64,000 nucleotides of DNA from Gammaproteobacteria bacterium (GTDB taxonomy: Bacteria; Pseudomonadota; Gammaproteobacteria; Burkholderiales; Nitrosomonadaceae), in contig CP054180.1 of the NCBI GenBank assembly GCA_015709635.1, positions 2,046,001-2,110,000 of the forward strand, in the 5' to 3' direction. The position numbers and the translations under genes were made by a program. The notes below the pieces were generated by a model. The model was not told the origin of the DNA. It saw only the letters and a program-made list of their open reading frames with translations, and ran no database searches. This document shows, piece by piece, positions 35,163 through 45,308 of this stretch (positions are counted from its first letter, which is position 1; each line of letters begins with the position of its first letter).

Positions 35163-36608
35163 CTACATGGAATTCTGAATTGCGTATAAACTAAGTCCCA
35201 TCAGCGCTTGAGGAAAAATACCCAAGGCCAGTACCGCAAAACCATTCGCACTCAACAAGATTTTTACATCGCTATTAGGCACAAGCGGTTCTGTGTTTTC
35301 AGGCTCATCAAAGTACATCAGCTTGATAATGCGCAGATAATAGAAGGCACCAATCAATGAGAACAATACCGCTGCGACGGCCAGCCAAACATATCCAGCA
35401 TTGACGACAGCTTGTAATACAGCAAATTTCGCATAAAATCCGATCATTGGCGGAATGCCGGCTAAAGAAAGCATCAGCAACAAAGTGATAAAAGCATACC
35501 AACTGTTTCTTTTACTAAGTCCTTTAAAATCATTGAGATTTTCAGCTTCGAATCCGCTCCGGCACAGTAGCATGATCATGGCAAACGTGCCTAATGTCAT
35601 CAAAACATAAGCAATCACATAAAATAACGCAGAGCTATAACCATTCGAATCGGCACTGATAAACCCAAGCAGTAGGAATCCCATATGTGAAATGGTCGAG
35701 TATGCCAACATACGTTTGATATTGGTTTGTGCAATAGCAGCAATATTACCGACTGCCATCGATAAGACAGCGAGAATTATCAGCATTCCTTGCCAGTCAG
35801 AAACCATCTCCCCCAATCCCTCAATTAGCAAACGCATGACAAAGCCGAATGCCGCAAACTTAGGTGCGGAACCAATAAATAACGTGACTGCCGTGGGAGC
35901 GCCTTGGTAAACATCCGGTGCCCACATGTGAAACGGTGCTGCACTAAGTTTAAAACCGATTCCAGCCACGATGAATACCAGACCGACAACCAATACTTCC
36001 TTGCTGCTTGCTTCACTCTGAATAATCTGGGCAAGTTGCGAAATATGCAATGTACCTGTAGCACCATAAACCATCGACATACCATAAAGCAAAAATCCGG
36101 AAGCCAGAGCACCTAATACAAAGAATTTCATAGCAGCTTCTGTTGCCACAATGGAATCACGCCGCAACGCGACAAGCGCATAAAGTGACAGTGAGAGCAA
36201 CTCCAAACCAATGTATAAGGTTAGAAAATGACTGGCAGAAATCATAACCATCATTCCCAAGGTTGCAAAAAGTATCAAACTAAAAAATTCACCTTTTAGT
36301 AACCCGCGATCACTGATATAGGAATGAGAATATACAAGAACAGCCGATACTGTGGTATACACCATCAGTTTCAGGATATCTGCCATCGCATCATCCACAT
36401 ACATACCGTAAAAAGTCTGTTTGATTTCGGTAGAAAATGATATAAACGTCAATATAGCACAGCCTAATAGTGTAACTTGTGTCAGCAGATAAGCTACATA
36501 ACGTCTATTGTCACCTGCAGTGAGGTCAGCCAGCATGACCACGCACACCATGATGAGCATAAAAATCTCGGAAGAGGCCGGTGCAAAATCAGGCGGTATA
36601 AAGTTCAT
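35163..36608 (-). CDS. nuoN: NADH-quinone oxidoreductase subunit N
   Basis: A 481-residue antiporter-like membrane subunit of complex I. Seen: about 14 helices, with LYIGLELLSLSLYALVALRR, FVLGALASGFLLYGMSMVYG, the proton-path lysine segment FKLSAAPFHMWAPDVYQGAP, and NIKRMLAYSTISHMGFLLLG. The last gene of the nuoA-N operon. A hairpin of 11 bp at 35120-35150 follows the stop, without a T run. Confidence 0.95.
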   Translation of the reverse strand: MNFIPPDFAPASSEIFMLIMVCVVMLADLTAGDNRRYVAYLLTQVTLLGCAILTFISFSTEIKQTFYGMYVDDAMADILKLMVYTTVSAVLVYSHSYISDRGLLKGEFFSLILFATLGMMVMISASHFLTLYIGLELLSLSLYALVALRRDSIVATEAAMKFFVLGALASGFLLYGMSMVYGATGTLHISQLAQIIQSEASSKEVLVVGLVFIVAGIGFKLSAAPFHMWAPDVYQGAPTAVTLFIGSAPKFAAFGFVMRLLIEGLGEMVSDWQGMLIILAVLSMAVGNIAAIAQTNIKRMLAYSTISHMGFLLLGFISADSNGYSSALFYVIAYVLMTLGTFAMIMLLCRSGFEAENLNDFKGLSKRNSWYAFITLLLMLSLAGIPPMIGFYAKFAVLQAVVNAGYVWLAVAAVLFSLIGAFYYLRIIKLMYFDEPENTEPLVPNSDVKILLSANGFAVLALGIFPQALMGLSLYAIQNSM

Positions 36609-36657
36609 TAATTCTTAATCCTTATATCTGAAGCTTTTATTGTTTCAAAATCACTTT

Positions 36658-38142
36658 TTATAACTTACTGTTATTGACATGTGTTAACAGCTGATCGACT
36701 GTCGTGTGCATAACTTCAGTTAAAGGATAAGGATGAAGGCCGACCCATAAAACTGAGACTGCTAAAATGACCAATAATGCAAACTCACGTTTTGAAATAT
36801 CCTGCAAACTCTCAACTGCCGGGCTTGCCACAGCTCCGAATATCACTCGCTTATACATCCACAGCGTATAGGCAGCGCCAAAAATCAGTGTGGTCGCGGC
36901 CAGAAATGCGTACCAGAAGTTAACTTTGATTGCACCCATAATGACCATAAATTCGCCGACAAAACCGCTCGTTCCTGGCAATCCGGCATTTGCCATCGCA
37001 AATAACATGAAGAAGGCAGCAAAGATGGGCATTTTGTTGACAACTCCACCATAATCTGCAATCTGACGGGAATGTAATCTATCGTACAGCACACCGACAC
37101 AAAGGAACATCGCACCGGAGATAAATCCATGGGAAATCATTTGCACCATGGCACCTTCAATTCCATAGGCATTTAACAAAAAGAATCCTAATGTAACAAA
37201 CCCCATATGCGCAACTGACGAATAAGCAATCAGCTTTTTCATATCGACTTGCATTAATGCGATCAAGCCGATATAAACAACGGCAACCAAAGATAGCACA
37301 ATCATCATATCAGCCAAATAGAGACTGGCATCAGGCACAATCGGTAATGAGAAACGTAAAAATCCGTAGCCGCCTAATTTGAGCAAAATCGCCGCTAAAA
37401 CGACCGATCCACCGGTTGGTGCTTCAACGTGCGCATCCGGTAACCAGGTATGTACCGGCCACATCGGTACTTTAACTGCGAATGCCAGTAAGAATGCGAT
37501 GAATATAAAAATTTGAGGTGTCAGCGGAATTGCAAGTTTATGATAGTCTTCAATCGAAAAACTTCCTTCCGATGCTTGATATAAATAAATGAATGCAATC
37601 AGCATCAATAATGAGCCGAGCAACGTATAGAGAAAAAACTTAATGGCGGCGTAAACCCGATTAGGACCGCCCCATATGCCGATAATCAAAAACATCGGTA
37701 TTAAAGAAGCTTCCCAGAATACATAAAATAGAATGGCATCCAGTGACGCAAAAACGCCATTCACAATACCGGACATCACAAGAAATGCACCCATATATTG
37801 TGATACACGCTCTCTTATCACTTCCCATCCAGCAACGACGATCAATGGTGTAATAAAACAATTCAACAAAATCAGCGGCATCGATATGCCATCAACACCA
37901 AGATGATAATTGACATTAAAACGTTCAAACCAAATGTGATTTTCCACAAATTGCATTGCACCCGTGGTGGGGTCAAAGTTACTGCACAGTGGAATTGCTA
38001 CCAGAAACCCTAATACCGATCCTACCAGAGCTATCCAACGAGCAAGTTGCGCGTTGTTATCATTTCCGGTTGTAAAGACGGCAATACCAAATACAATAGG
38101 CAGCCAGATAATTAAACTCAATAGTGGGAACTCAAACGACAT
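36658..38142 (-). CDS. nuoM: NADH-quinone oxidoreductase subunit M
   Basis: A 494-residue antiporter-like subunit of complex I. Seen: NYHLGVDGISMPLILLNCFI, MSGIVNGVFASLDAILFYVF, FAVKVPMWPVHTWLPDAHVE, and VDMKKLIAYSSVAHMGFVTL, the paired lysine and glutamate segments of proton-pumping subunits. It follows nuoL and precedes nuoN in the standard order. Confidence 0.96.
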   Translation of the reverse strand: MSFEFPLLSLIIWLPIVFGIAVFTTGNDNNAQLARWIALVGSVLGFLVAIPLCSNFDPTTGAMQFVENHIWFERFNVNYHLGVDGISMPLILLNCFITPLIVVAGWEVIRERVSQYMGAFLVMSGIVNGVFASLDAILFYVFWEASLIPMFLIIGIWGGPNRVYAAIKFFLYTLLGSLLMLIAFIYLYQASEGSFSIEDYHKLAIPLTPQIFIFIAFLLAFAVKVPMWPVHTWLPDAHVEAPTGGSVVLAAILLKLGGYGFLRFSLPIVPDASLYLADMMIVLSLVAVVYIGLIALMQVDMKKLIAYSSVAHMGFVTLGFFLLNAYGIEGAMVQMISHGFISGAMFLCVGVLYDRLHSRQIADYGGVVNKMPIFAAFFMLFAMANAGLPGTSGFVGEFMVIMGAIKVNFWYAFLAATTLIFGAAYTLWMYKRVIFGAVASPAVESLQDISKREFALLVILAVSVLWVGLHPYPLTEVMHTTVDQLLTHVNNSKL

Positions 38143-38217
38143 GCTTATTCCGTTTTATTTGTTTGTACTTATAAGTAGAATTATTAATATTTAACGCTCG
38201 GACTTATTTGCAGGAAA

Positions 38218-40158
38218 TTAATAAAGCCATAGCGTCAGGATGACAAATATGCCAACAATCATTGTAAAAGCATAGTGATAGATATAGCCAGTTTGATATC
38301 GTCGTACCATAGCTGCCGATAGTGCTACAACCCGCGCTGCACCATTGACAAAAAACCCATCAATCACTTTGATATCGCCATATCGCCATAAAACTGTTCC
38401 CAAAGCTCGTGTTCCCCCGGCAAATACCCACGAATACAATTCGTCAATATAGTATTTATTATTCAATAAATTATATAAATACCCACAACGACCTTTTATC
38501 TTCCCTGGTAAATCGGTTTTTGCGCTATAAAAAAACCAAGCGGTAAAAATTCCTGCAATGGATAGCCAAAATGGTGCCGTCGACAATGCATGCAGCATCA
38601 TACCGCCAACTCCGGAAAATTCCGCCCCCAATTTTTCGATAGCATCATGCTGAGGTGATACATGAATTACATTATTAAAGTAATCACCGAAAACAATCGG
38701 ACCGATAAACCAACCCGCTGAAATAGTCGGTATCGCAAGCACTATCAGCGGTAAAGTAACGACCCAAGGCGATTCATGCAGATGCTGTTTAGTATGTTCA
38801 TCCATTCGGGTGTTACCGTGGAATGTCATGAATATCAAACGGAATGTATACAAAGCTGTGACAAATACCGTTGCCAGCACACAGAAATGGGCAAAACCGA
38901 CACCAGGAATATTGGCGAAATGCACTGCTTCTATAATTGCATCTTTAGAAAAAAAACCGGAAAAACCGGGCACACCGGCACTGGCTAAGGCAGCGATAAA
39001 CATTGTCCAATATGTAATTGGCATATAACGCTTAAGCCCTCCCATTTTTTCCATATTTTGTTCATGATGCATGGCGATGATGACCGAGCCCGCACCTAAG
39101 AATAAAACCGCTTTAAAAAAAGCGTGCGTCATCAGATGGAAAATCGCGGCGGAATAAGCCGAAGCGCCTAAAGCAACCGTCATATAACCCAATTGTGATA
39201 GCGTGGAATAGGCAACTACGCGTTTAATGTCGGTTTGCACTACGGCGATAAGCGCCATAAACAGTGTAGTAATACCGCCAATTACTAAAATGACCGATAA
39301 TGCAGTTTCCGACAACTCGAATAATGGCGACATACGCGCCACCATGAAAATACCGGCCGTCACCATAGTAGCCGCGTGGATCAGTGCAGAAATCGGTGTA
39401 GGGCCTTCCATTGAATCAGGCAACCACACATGTAACGGAAATTGCGCCGATTTTCCCATTGCGCCAACAAATAACAAAATACATATGAGCGTAATAACTA
39501 GCCACGACATACCGGGTATCAGCTCAATTTTTTCATCAATTATTCCAGGTGCTTGTGCAAATACGGATGCGTAATCTAGCGTGCCGAAATGCATCAACAC
39601 CATCGCGATACCCAAAAGAAATCCAAAATCGCCAACCCGATTAACTAAAAATGCTTTCAAATTGGCATAAATCGCGGTGGGACGGGTATACCAGAATCCA
39701 ATTAATAAATAAGATACCAAACCAACTGCTTCCCAGCCGAAGAATAATTGCAAGAAATTATTCGACATCACCAACATCATCATTGAAAAGGTGAATAACG
39801 AAATATAGCTAAAAAAACGTTGATAGCCCGGATCGTCGTGCATATAGCCGATAGTGTAAATATGCACCATAAGCGAAACCAAACTGACGACAATCATCAT
39901 GGTTGCCGATAACTGATCAATTAAAAATCCAACTTCGAATCGTGTATCCCCGGTAACCAACCATGTATAAACACTACCGTTATAACTATTGCCTTGCAAT
40001 ACATCCATGAAAATGACAATAGACGCCAATAAGGAAACAAAAACCAATGTAATAGTCGTTCGATGACTCCATACCGGTCCGATAAAACGTCCAAATAACC
40101 CGGCTATTAATGCGCCAAACAGTGGAGCCAATGGCACCAGTAAGTAAAGTTTTTGCAT
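38218..40158 (-). CDS. nuoL: NADH-quinone oxidoreductase subunit L
   Basis: A 646-residue antiporter-like subunit, the largest membrane arm protein of complex I, with a long C-terminal amphipathic helix. Seen: FLIDQLSATMMIVVSLVSLM, GKSAQFPLHVWLPDSMEGPT, ALIHAATMVTAGIFMVARM, DIKRVVAYSTLSQLGYMTVA and FSGFFSKDAIIEA. ATG 40158 is preferred over a TTG three codons upstream. Confidence 0.96.
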   Translation of the reverse strand: MQKLYLLVPLAPLFGALIAGLFGRFIGPVWSHRTTITLVFVSLLASIVIFMDVLQGNSYNGSVYTWLVTGDTRFEVGFLIDQLSATMMIVVSLVSLMVHIYTIGYMHDDPGYQRFFSYISLFTFSMMMLVMSNNFLQLFFGWEAVGLVSYLLIGFWYTRPTAIYANLKAFLVNRVGDFGFLLGIAMVLMHFGTLDYASVFAQAPGIIDEKIELIPGMSWLVITLICILLFVGAMGKSAQFPLHVWLPDSMEGPTPISALIHAATMVTAGIFMVARMSPLFELSETALSVILVIGGITTLFMALIAVVQTDIKRVVAYSTLSQLGYMTVALGASAYSAAIFHLMTHAFFKAVLFLGAGSVIIAMHHEQNMEKMGGLKRYMPITYWTMFIAALASAGVPGFSGFFSKDAIIEAVHFANIPGVGFAHFCVLATVFVTALYTFRLIFMTFHGNTRMDEHTKQHLHESPWVVTLPLIVLAIPTISAGWFIGPIVFGDYFNNVIHVSPQHDAIEKLGAEFSGVGGMMLHALSTAPFWLSIAGIFTAWFFYSAKTDLPGKIKGRCGYLYNLLNNKYYIDELYSWVFAGGTRALGTVLWRYGDIKVIDGFFVNGAARVVALSAAMVRRYQTGYIYHYAFTMIVGIFVILTLWLY

Positions 40159-40214
40159 CTCAATCAATAATTCTTTATTAATGATAGGTACTTAAATTAA
40201 TTTATTATTGTGTA

Positions 40215-40520
40215 CTAGCCTTTGAGTTCATCCAAATCATCGACATTAATCGTACGCATATTGCGGAACAGCACCACCAAAATTGCTAAACCTATCGCCG
40301 ATTCCGCTGCAGCGACAGTCAAAATGAAAAATACGAAGATTTGTCCCGAAATATCCTGCAAATAATGCGAAAATGCGACAAAATTCATATTTACGGCCAA
40401 CAGCATTAATTCAATCGACATCAATAGAATGATGACATTCTTTCTATTGAGAAAAATGCCAACCAAGCCGATTGCAAACAAAACTGCTCCGAGCACAAGA
40501 TAATGTGATAACGATACCAA
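40215..40520 (-). CDS. nuoK: NADH-quinone oxidoreductase subunit K
   Basis: A 101-residue three-helix membrane subunit of complex I. Seen: LGAVLFAIGLVGIFLNRKNV, IILLMSIELMLLAVNMNFVA with the conserved membrane glutamate of the proton channel, and AAESAIGLAILVVLFRNM with a second. Typical length; it follows nuoJ by about 60 bases. Confidence 0.96.
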   Translation of the reverse strand: MVSLSHYLVLGAVLFAIGLVGIFLNRKNVIILLMSIELMLLAVNMNFVAFSHYLQDISGQIFVFFILTVAAAESAIGLAILVVLFRNMRTINVDDLDELKG

Positions 40521-40580
40521 GCTAACTACCTCTTTTTATATTTTATAAAAACCGCCACAACAATCCGTTTCAAGATTTCA

Positions 40581-41186
40581 TTATTCTTTCTTTTCCGCTG
40601 GCATTGCCACTATACGCAATCGGTCTTCTTTTCTCACTTTAACTTGTTTGGATGGATTCGGAGATTTTTTGTCTTCTCGATGCCGTAAAGTCAATGCTAT
40701 TGCTGCAACCATCGCAACCAATAAAAGTACGGCGGCTAGTTCAAAAGCATAAACATACTCGGTATAAATCAGCCGTCCCAATTCTCTGGTATTGCTGTAA
40801 TCAGCATCTTGCGATCTGGGTGCGGGCATTTCTTCGAGTCCGAAATATTTACCCATTAATACCATTGACATTTCCGCAACCATAATCAATGCAATCGCGG
40901 CACCAAATGGAAACCACTTCCAGAATCCTTCGCGCAATCGATCCAAATTAATATCGAGCATCATTACTACAAATAAGAACAGCACCATGACAGCGCCGAC
41001 ATATACCAGCACTAAAGCGATCGCTAAAAACTCCGCTTCCAGGAGCAACCACAAACCGGCACATGTGACAAACGCCAAGACCAATAACAGTGCCGAATTT
41101 ACCGGATTACGCACGGTGATCACGCCAAGCGCAGATGCAATTAGAATGGTTGAGAAAATATAAAATAAAATATCTTGGAAACTCAT
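40581..41186 (-). CDS. nuoJ: NADH-quinone oxidoreductase subunit J
   Basis: A 201-residue membrane subunit of complex I with five helices. Seen: the N-terminal FQDILFYIFSTILIASALGV, EAEFLAIALVLVYVGAVMVL containing the conserved glutamate and pi-bulge helix, and FLFVVMMLDINLDRLREGFW. A lysine-rich soluble C-terminal tail follows the last helix. Confidence 0.95.
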   Translation of the reverse strand: MSFQDILFYIFSTILIASALGVITVRNPVNSALLLVLAFVTCAGLWLLLEAEFLAIALVLVYVGAVMVLFLFVVMMLDINLDRLREGFWKWFPFGAAIALIMVAEMSMVLMGKYFGLEEMPAPRSQDADYSNTRELGRLIYTEYVYAFELAAVLLLVAMVAAIALTLRHREDKKSPNPSKQVKVRKEDRLRIVAMPAEKKE

Positions 41187-41205
41187 TTTTATCTACCGGC
41201 AAGAT

Positions 41206-41694
41206 TCAGCGATAACGAGCATCAGCTTCACGATCTTTGGCAATCTGCTCCTCATACCGATCACCAATGGCTAATAACATTTCCTTGGTATAGATCAGAT
41301 CACCCCGCTTTTCCCCGTGATACTCCAATATTCTAGTTTCTACAATCGAATCGACCGGACAAGATTCCTCGCAAAAACCGCAAAAAATACACTTACTCAA
41401 GTCGATATCATAGCGTGTAGTCCGGCGCGTGCCATCTGCGCGCTGTTCCGAATCAATAGTGATTGCCATGGCTGGACAAACAGCTTCGCATAACTTACAG
41501 GCAATACAACGTTCTTCTCCATTTGGATAACGGCGTAGTGCATGAAGGCCGCGAAAACGAGGTGATTGTGGCGTTTTTTCCTCGGGAAAATGCACTGTGA
41601 TTTTTGGTTTGAATAAATACCGTCCGGTAACCGCCATACCTTTCAGCAATTCAAACAACAAAAAAGTACTGAAAAACTTTTTGATACGATCCAT
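41206..41694 (-). CDS. nuoI: NADH-quinone oxidoreductase subunit I
   Basis: A 162-residue subunit carrying two [4Fe-4S] clusters (N6a and N6b). Seen: CIACKLCEAVCPAMAITID and CIFCGFCEESCPVDSIVETR, each with four cysteines, and the upstream FRGLHALRRYPNGEERC. It passes electrons from the peripheral arm to NuoB. Normal length and operon position. Confidence 0.97.
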   Translation of the reverse strand: MDRIKKFFSTFLLFELLKGMAVTGRYLFKPKITVHFPEEKTPQSPRFRGLHALRRYPNGEERCIACKLCEAVCPAMAITIDSEQRADGTRRTTRYDIDLSKCIFCGFCEESCPVDSIVETRILEYHGEKRGDLIYTKEMLLAIGDRYEEQIAKDREADARYR

Positions 41695-41708
41695 TTTATT
41701 TCTCTATT

Positions 41709-42806
41709 TTAAAACCAGATATTCAACGGAAATGTATTCCGTATCGATTCGGGTAATTGCATTATCGAGCCCAATAAAACAATCCATACAAGCGTAATCG
41801 GAATAAATATTTTCCAACCCAATCGCATAATTTGATCATAGCGATAGCGCGGAAAGGTTGCACGAAACCACAGGAAAAAGAAAAGGATAAATGCAATCTT
41901 CAATAATAGCCATACTATGCCCGGTATCAGTGTAAACGGTGCCATGTCAACGGGAGGCAACCATCCCCCCAAAAACATGATGGATGTCAATGTCGCAACC
42001 AGTATCATATTGGAATATTCAGCCAAGAAAAATACGGTAAAAGCCATGCCTGAATAATCGACATGAAATCCGGCCACAATTTCAGATTCCCCTTCCGCCA
42101 CATCAAAAGGTGCACGGTTGGTTTCAGCAACACCTGAAATTAGATAAACCAAAAACATTGGGAACAACGGTATCAAATACCAATTCAAAAAACTGCTGCC
42201 TTGCTGCCCATTCACAATATCGCCTAAGTTTAAACTTTGTGACATCATCAAAACACATACTAAGGCAAAGCCCATCGCCAGTTCATATGACACTACTTGA
42301 GCAGCCGAACGCATGGCACCTAAGAAAGCGTACTTAGAATTCGATGCCCATCCTGCAATTATAATGCCGTATATACCCATTGACGTCATCGCCAAAATAT
42401 AAAGCAATCCGGCATTAATATCAGCTAAGACTAATTCAGGCGAAAATGGAATTACCGCCCAAGCCGCTAATGCCGGCATAATGGTCAAAACCGGAGCCAA
42501 TATAAAGAGAAATTTGTTCGCACCTGTTGGAATCACTATTTCCTTCATGATTGCTTTAACAGCATCAGCAATCGGTTGCCCCCAGCCACGCAACCACGGT
42601 ATTCCAAAGAAAGTGACTCTATTCGGACCAACCCGAATTTGCATATAAGCAATAATCTTTCGCTCAGCAAAAGTTAAATAGGCGACGCCTAATAGCAATG
42701 GAACAACTATGGCAAAGATAAATGTCATGTTGGTTGCTAATGAAAACAGCATGGAACCCCATTCTGCCCCGAATATTTCCACGAACTGTTGTTGAATATT
42801 CTCCAT
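41709..42806 (-). CDS. nuoH: NADH-quinone oxidoreductase subunit H
   Basis: A 365-residue membrane subunit at the quinone-binding junction of complex I. Seen: FAERKIIAYMQIRVGPNRV, GWGQPIADAVKAIMKE, YGIIIAGWASNSKYAFLGAM, SGVAETNRAPFDVAEGESEI and FFFLWFRATFPRYRYDQIM. ATG 42806 matches the family start; the longer upstream reading frame overlaps nuoG's end and is discarded. Confidence 0.96.
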   Translation of the reverse strand: MENIQQQFVEIFGAEWGSMLFSLATNMTFIFAIVVPLLLGVAYLTFAERKIIAYMQIRVGPNRVTFFGIPWLRGWGQPIADAVKAIMKEIVIPTGANKFLFILAPVLTIMPALAAWAVIPFSPELVLADINAGLLYILAMTSMGIYGIIIAGWASNSKYAFLGAMRSAAQVVSYELAMGFALVCVLMMSQSLNLGDIVNGQQGSSFLNWYLIPLFPMFLVYLISGVAETNRAPFDVAEGESEIVAGFHVDYSGMAFTVFFLAEYSNMILVATLTSIMFLGGWLPPVDMAPFTLIPGIVWLLLKIAFILFFFLWFRATFPRYRYDQIMRLGWKIFIPITLVWIVLLGSIMQLPESIRNTFPLNIWF

Positions 42807-42828
42807 TAATAAGCTCCAACCATTGCCA

Positions 42829-45240
42829 TCACAGTTTTTCCAGCACAATTTCACCAAATAAAGTACCCAATGCGGTTGTTTTAGAATGAGCACCCGCTAC
42901 GCGTACACAATTGACTGGCAGCTTTTCATCATGCGCCGCTTCAAGTTGAACAGATCCTTCGCCTTGTCTAACCTTCACCTGATCCCCTGCCGTAATCCCC
43001 AATTTCTCCAACATCGTAGCCGTCATCCAAGCTTTAGGCGGATCTGCATCATGTGTAGCCTGCAAAGACTGAGCGCGACGCACAATCGGATCAGCCTGAT
43101 AAATCGGTATTTCTCCAATGCGCTGTATACCTTGACCTTCATTCACTATGATCGCAGCATCACTACTCTTCAATTTATTATTCAGATACTGATTGATTTC
43201 TGTGCCATTAGGAAAAATCTCTTCACGAATCTGTTCGGATGTCTCGTAATCAAATCTTTCCAGTCCGAGTAAATTCGCTAAAACACGCAACACTTTCCAA
43301 GCTGGTCTGGCCTCACCCAAAGGTGATACAACACCGTTAAAGCTTTGCACTACACCTTCTATATTGACAAAAGTACCCGATGTTTCAGTAAATGGCGCGA
43401 TCGGCAACAACACATTCGCATAATCTTTAGCATTGCCTTGATAAGCACTGAGTGATACCACAAATTCACCCGACTTGATTGTTTTAAGCGCTTGCTGAGA
43501 ATTGTAAGTATCAAATTCTGGCTCCACGTTCAACAATATAAACGCTTGGCACTTACTTTCTGCGGAATCATTACCGAATCCTAACATTTGCGCTGCATTT
43601 AATCCGGATTCCACATAATCTAATTTTGCTGCAACTGCTGCGGAATCAATTTCTGGCACTGCGCCTGCTAAATAAGCACCTACGCTATTTGCCGCTTCAC
43701 CCAGCACACCATAACTTGCACCAGTTATTTGAGCGATTAAACCGGAAAGCAAATTGAGCGTTGCATAATCTGGGTGATGCTGTGATAAATTGCCTAGATA
43801 AATTGCCGCTGGCGCATCCTCGATCAAACTGGAAGCAATCGCGAAGGCGCTGGCCGTGCTTGAAACGTTAATCGAATCGATGTGCTGTTTAAGCTCATTT
43901 GCCAACCCTGTTCCCTTAATCTCCACAGCAGCTTTAAGAATCTCCGCCAGAACTCTCGTCATTGAAGCCGGCGAAACTATCGCTTTATTCGCAATCTTGG
44001 TCAGCAAATCATCATCAATTGGGTTTACTATGTTTAACGCCATGCCGTTTTTAACAGCCTGACGCAAACGCTGTGCGATTAACGGGTGATCTTTACGTAA
44101 TGTACTACCAACAATGAGCGCTGATTTTAATTGAGATATATCCGCAATACTGGTGCCTAGCCACGGCACACCCAGCATTTTTTTATCTGCACGAAAATCA
44201 GATTGACGTAAACGATGATCAATATTGCCGCTACCCATGGTACGCAGTAACTTCTGTAACAAATACAATTCTTCCACTGTACTATGCGGAGATCCTAATG
44301 CCGCTATGCTCTTAGCGCCATGTTTTTGTTTGATCATTTGCAAAGAATACGCGGTAAATTCCAATGCCTCTTGCCAGTTACATTCAAACCATTGACCATC
44401 ACGCTTGATCATGGGGCTTGTCAGCCTATCCTCGGAGTTCAAGCCTTCGTAGGAGAATCGGTCTTTATCCGATAACCAACACTCATTAATCGCTTCATTT
44501 TCGCGTGGAAGAACACGCATGACACGATTCTGTTTGACTTGCACAACCAGATTCGAACCTAATCCGCAATGTGGACTTATTGATTTTCTGCGTGATAATT
44601 CCCAAGTACGCGCGGAATAACGAAATGGCTTACTAACCAGTGCACCAACAGGGCAAAGATCAATGACATTGCCGGACAATTCGGAATCAACCGTTTTGCC
44701 GACAAAAGCAAGAATCTCGGAATGTTCCCCACGCCCTGCCATTCCAAGTTCCATAATTCCGGCAATCTCCTGACCAAAGCGAACACAACGCGTACAGTGA
44801 ATGCACCGCGTCATATCCGTTGAAATCAATGGTCCTAAATTCTTATTCACTACCACCCGCTTCGCCTCGGTATACCGCGAGCCACTCGATCCGTACCCTA
44901 CCGCCAAATCCTGCAGCTGACACTCGCCACCTTGATCACAAATAGGACAATCCAAGGGGTGATTGATCAGCAAAAACTCCATCACACCTTTCTGTGCTGT
45001 GACTGCTTGTTGTGAGTGCGTATAAACCTTCATACCATCCATAACCGGGGTAGCACAAGCGGGCAACGGCTTAGGGGCTTTCTCAACTTGCACCAGACAC
45101 ATACGGCAATTGGCGGCAATGGATAATTTCTTGTGATAACAAAAATGCGGAATATATACGCCAATCTGCTTGGCGCCATCCATGATGGTACTTCCTTTAG
45201 GCACAGATACTTGCTTACCGTCGATTTCTATATTGACCAT
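42829..45240 (-). CDS. nuoG: NADH-quinone oxidoreductase subunit G
   Basis: An 803-residue peripheral-arm subunit. Seen: an N-terminal [2Fe-2S] domain (GVYIPHFCYHKKLSIAANCR), CPICDQGGECQLQDLAVGYG, CIHCTRCVRFGQEIAGIMEL for the [4Fe-4S] clusters, and a long molybdopterin-oxidoreductase-like C-terminal domain that is catalytically inert in complex I. Length is normal for proteobacterial NuoG of this type. Confidence 0.95.
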   Translation of the reverse strand: MVNIEIDGKQVSVPKGSTIMDGAKQIGVYIPHFCYHKKLSIAANCRMCLVQVEKAPKPLPACATPVMDGMKVYTHSQQAVTAQKGVMEFLLINHPLDCPICDQGGECQLQDLAVGYGSSGSRYTEAKRVVVNKNLGPLISTDMTRCIHCTRCVRFGQEIAGIMELGMAGRGEHSEILAFVGKTVDSELSGNVIDLCPVGALVSKPFRYSARTWELSRRKSISPHCGLGSNLVVQVKQNRVMRVLPRENEAINECWLSDKDRFSYEGLNSEDRLTSPMIKRDGQWFECNWQEALEFTAYSLQMIKQKHGAKSIAALGSPHSTVEELYLLQKLLRTMGSGNIDHRLRQSDFRADKKMLGVPWLGTSIADISQLKSALIVGSTLRKDHPLIAQRLRQAVKNGMALNIVNPIDDDLLTKIANKAIVSPASMTRVLAEILKAAVEIKGTGLANELKQHIDSINVSSTASAFAIASSLIEDAPAAIYLGNLSQHHPDYATLNLLSGLIAQITGASYGVLGEAANSVGAYLAGAVPEIDSAAVAAKLDYVESGLNAAQMLGFGNDSAESKCQAFILLNVEPEFDTYNSQQALKTIKSGEFVVSLSAYQGNAKDYANVLLPIAPFTETSGTFVNIEGVVQSFNGVVSPLGEARPAWKVLRVLANLLGLERFDYETSEQIREEIFPNGTEINQYLNNKLKSSDAAIIVNEGQGIQRIGEIPIYQADPIVRRAQSLQATHDADPPKAWMTATMLEKLGITAGDQVKVRQGEGSVQLEAAHDEKLPVNCVRVAGAHSKTTALGTLFGEIVLEKL

Positions 45241-45308
45241 CGGCTAAAATTCTTGGATTAATCACAATTGTAAAATTGATGCAGTTTGATTATTTAACTG
45301 TTAAATAA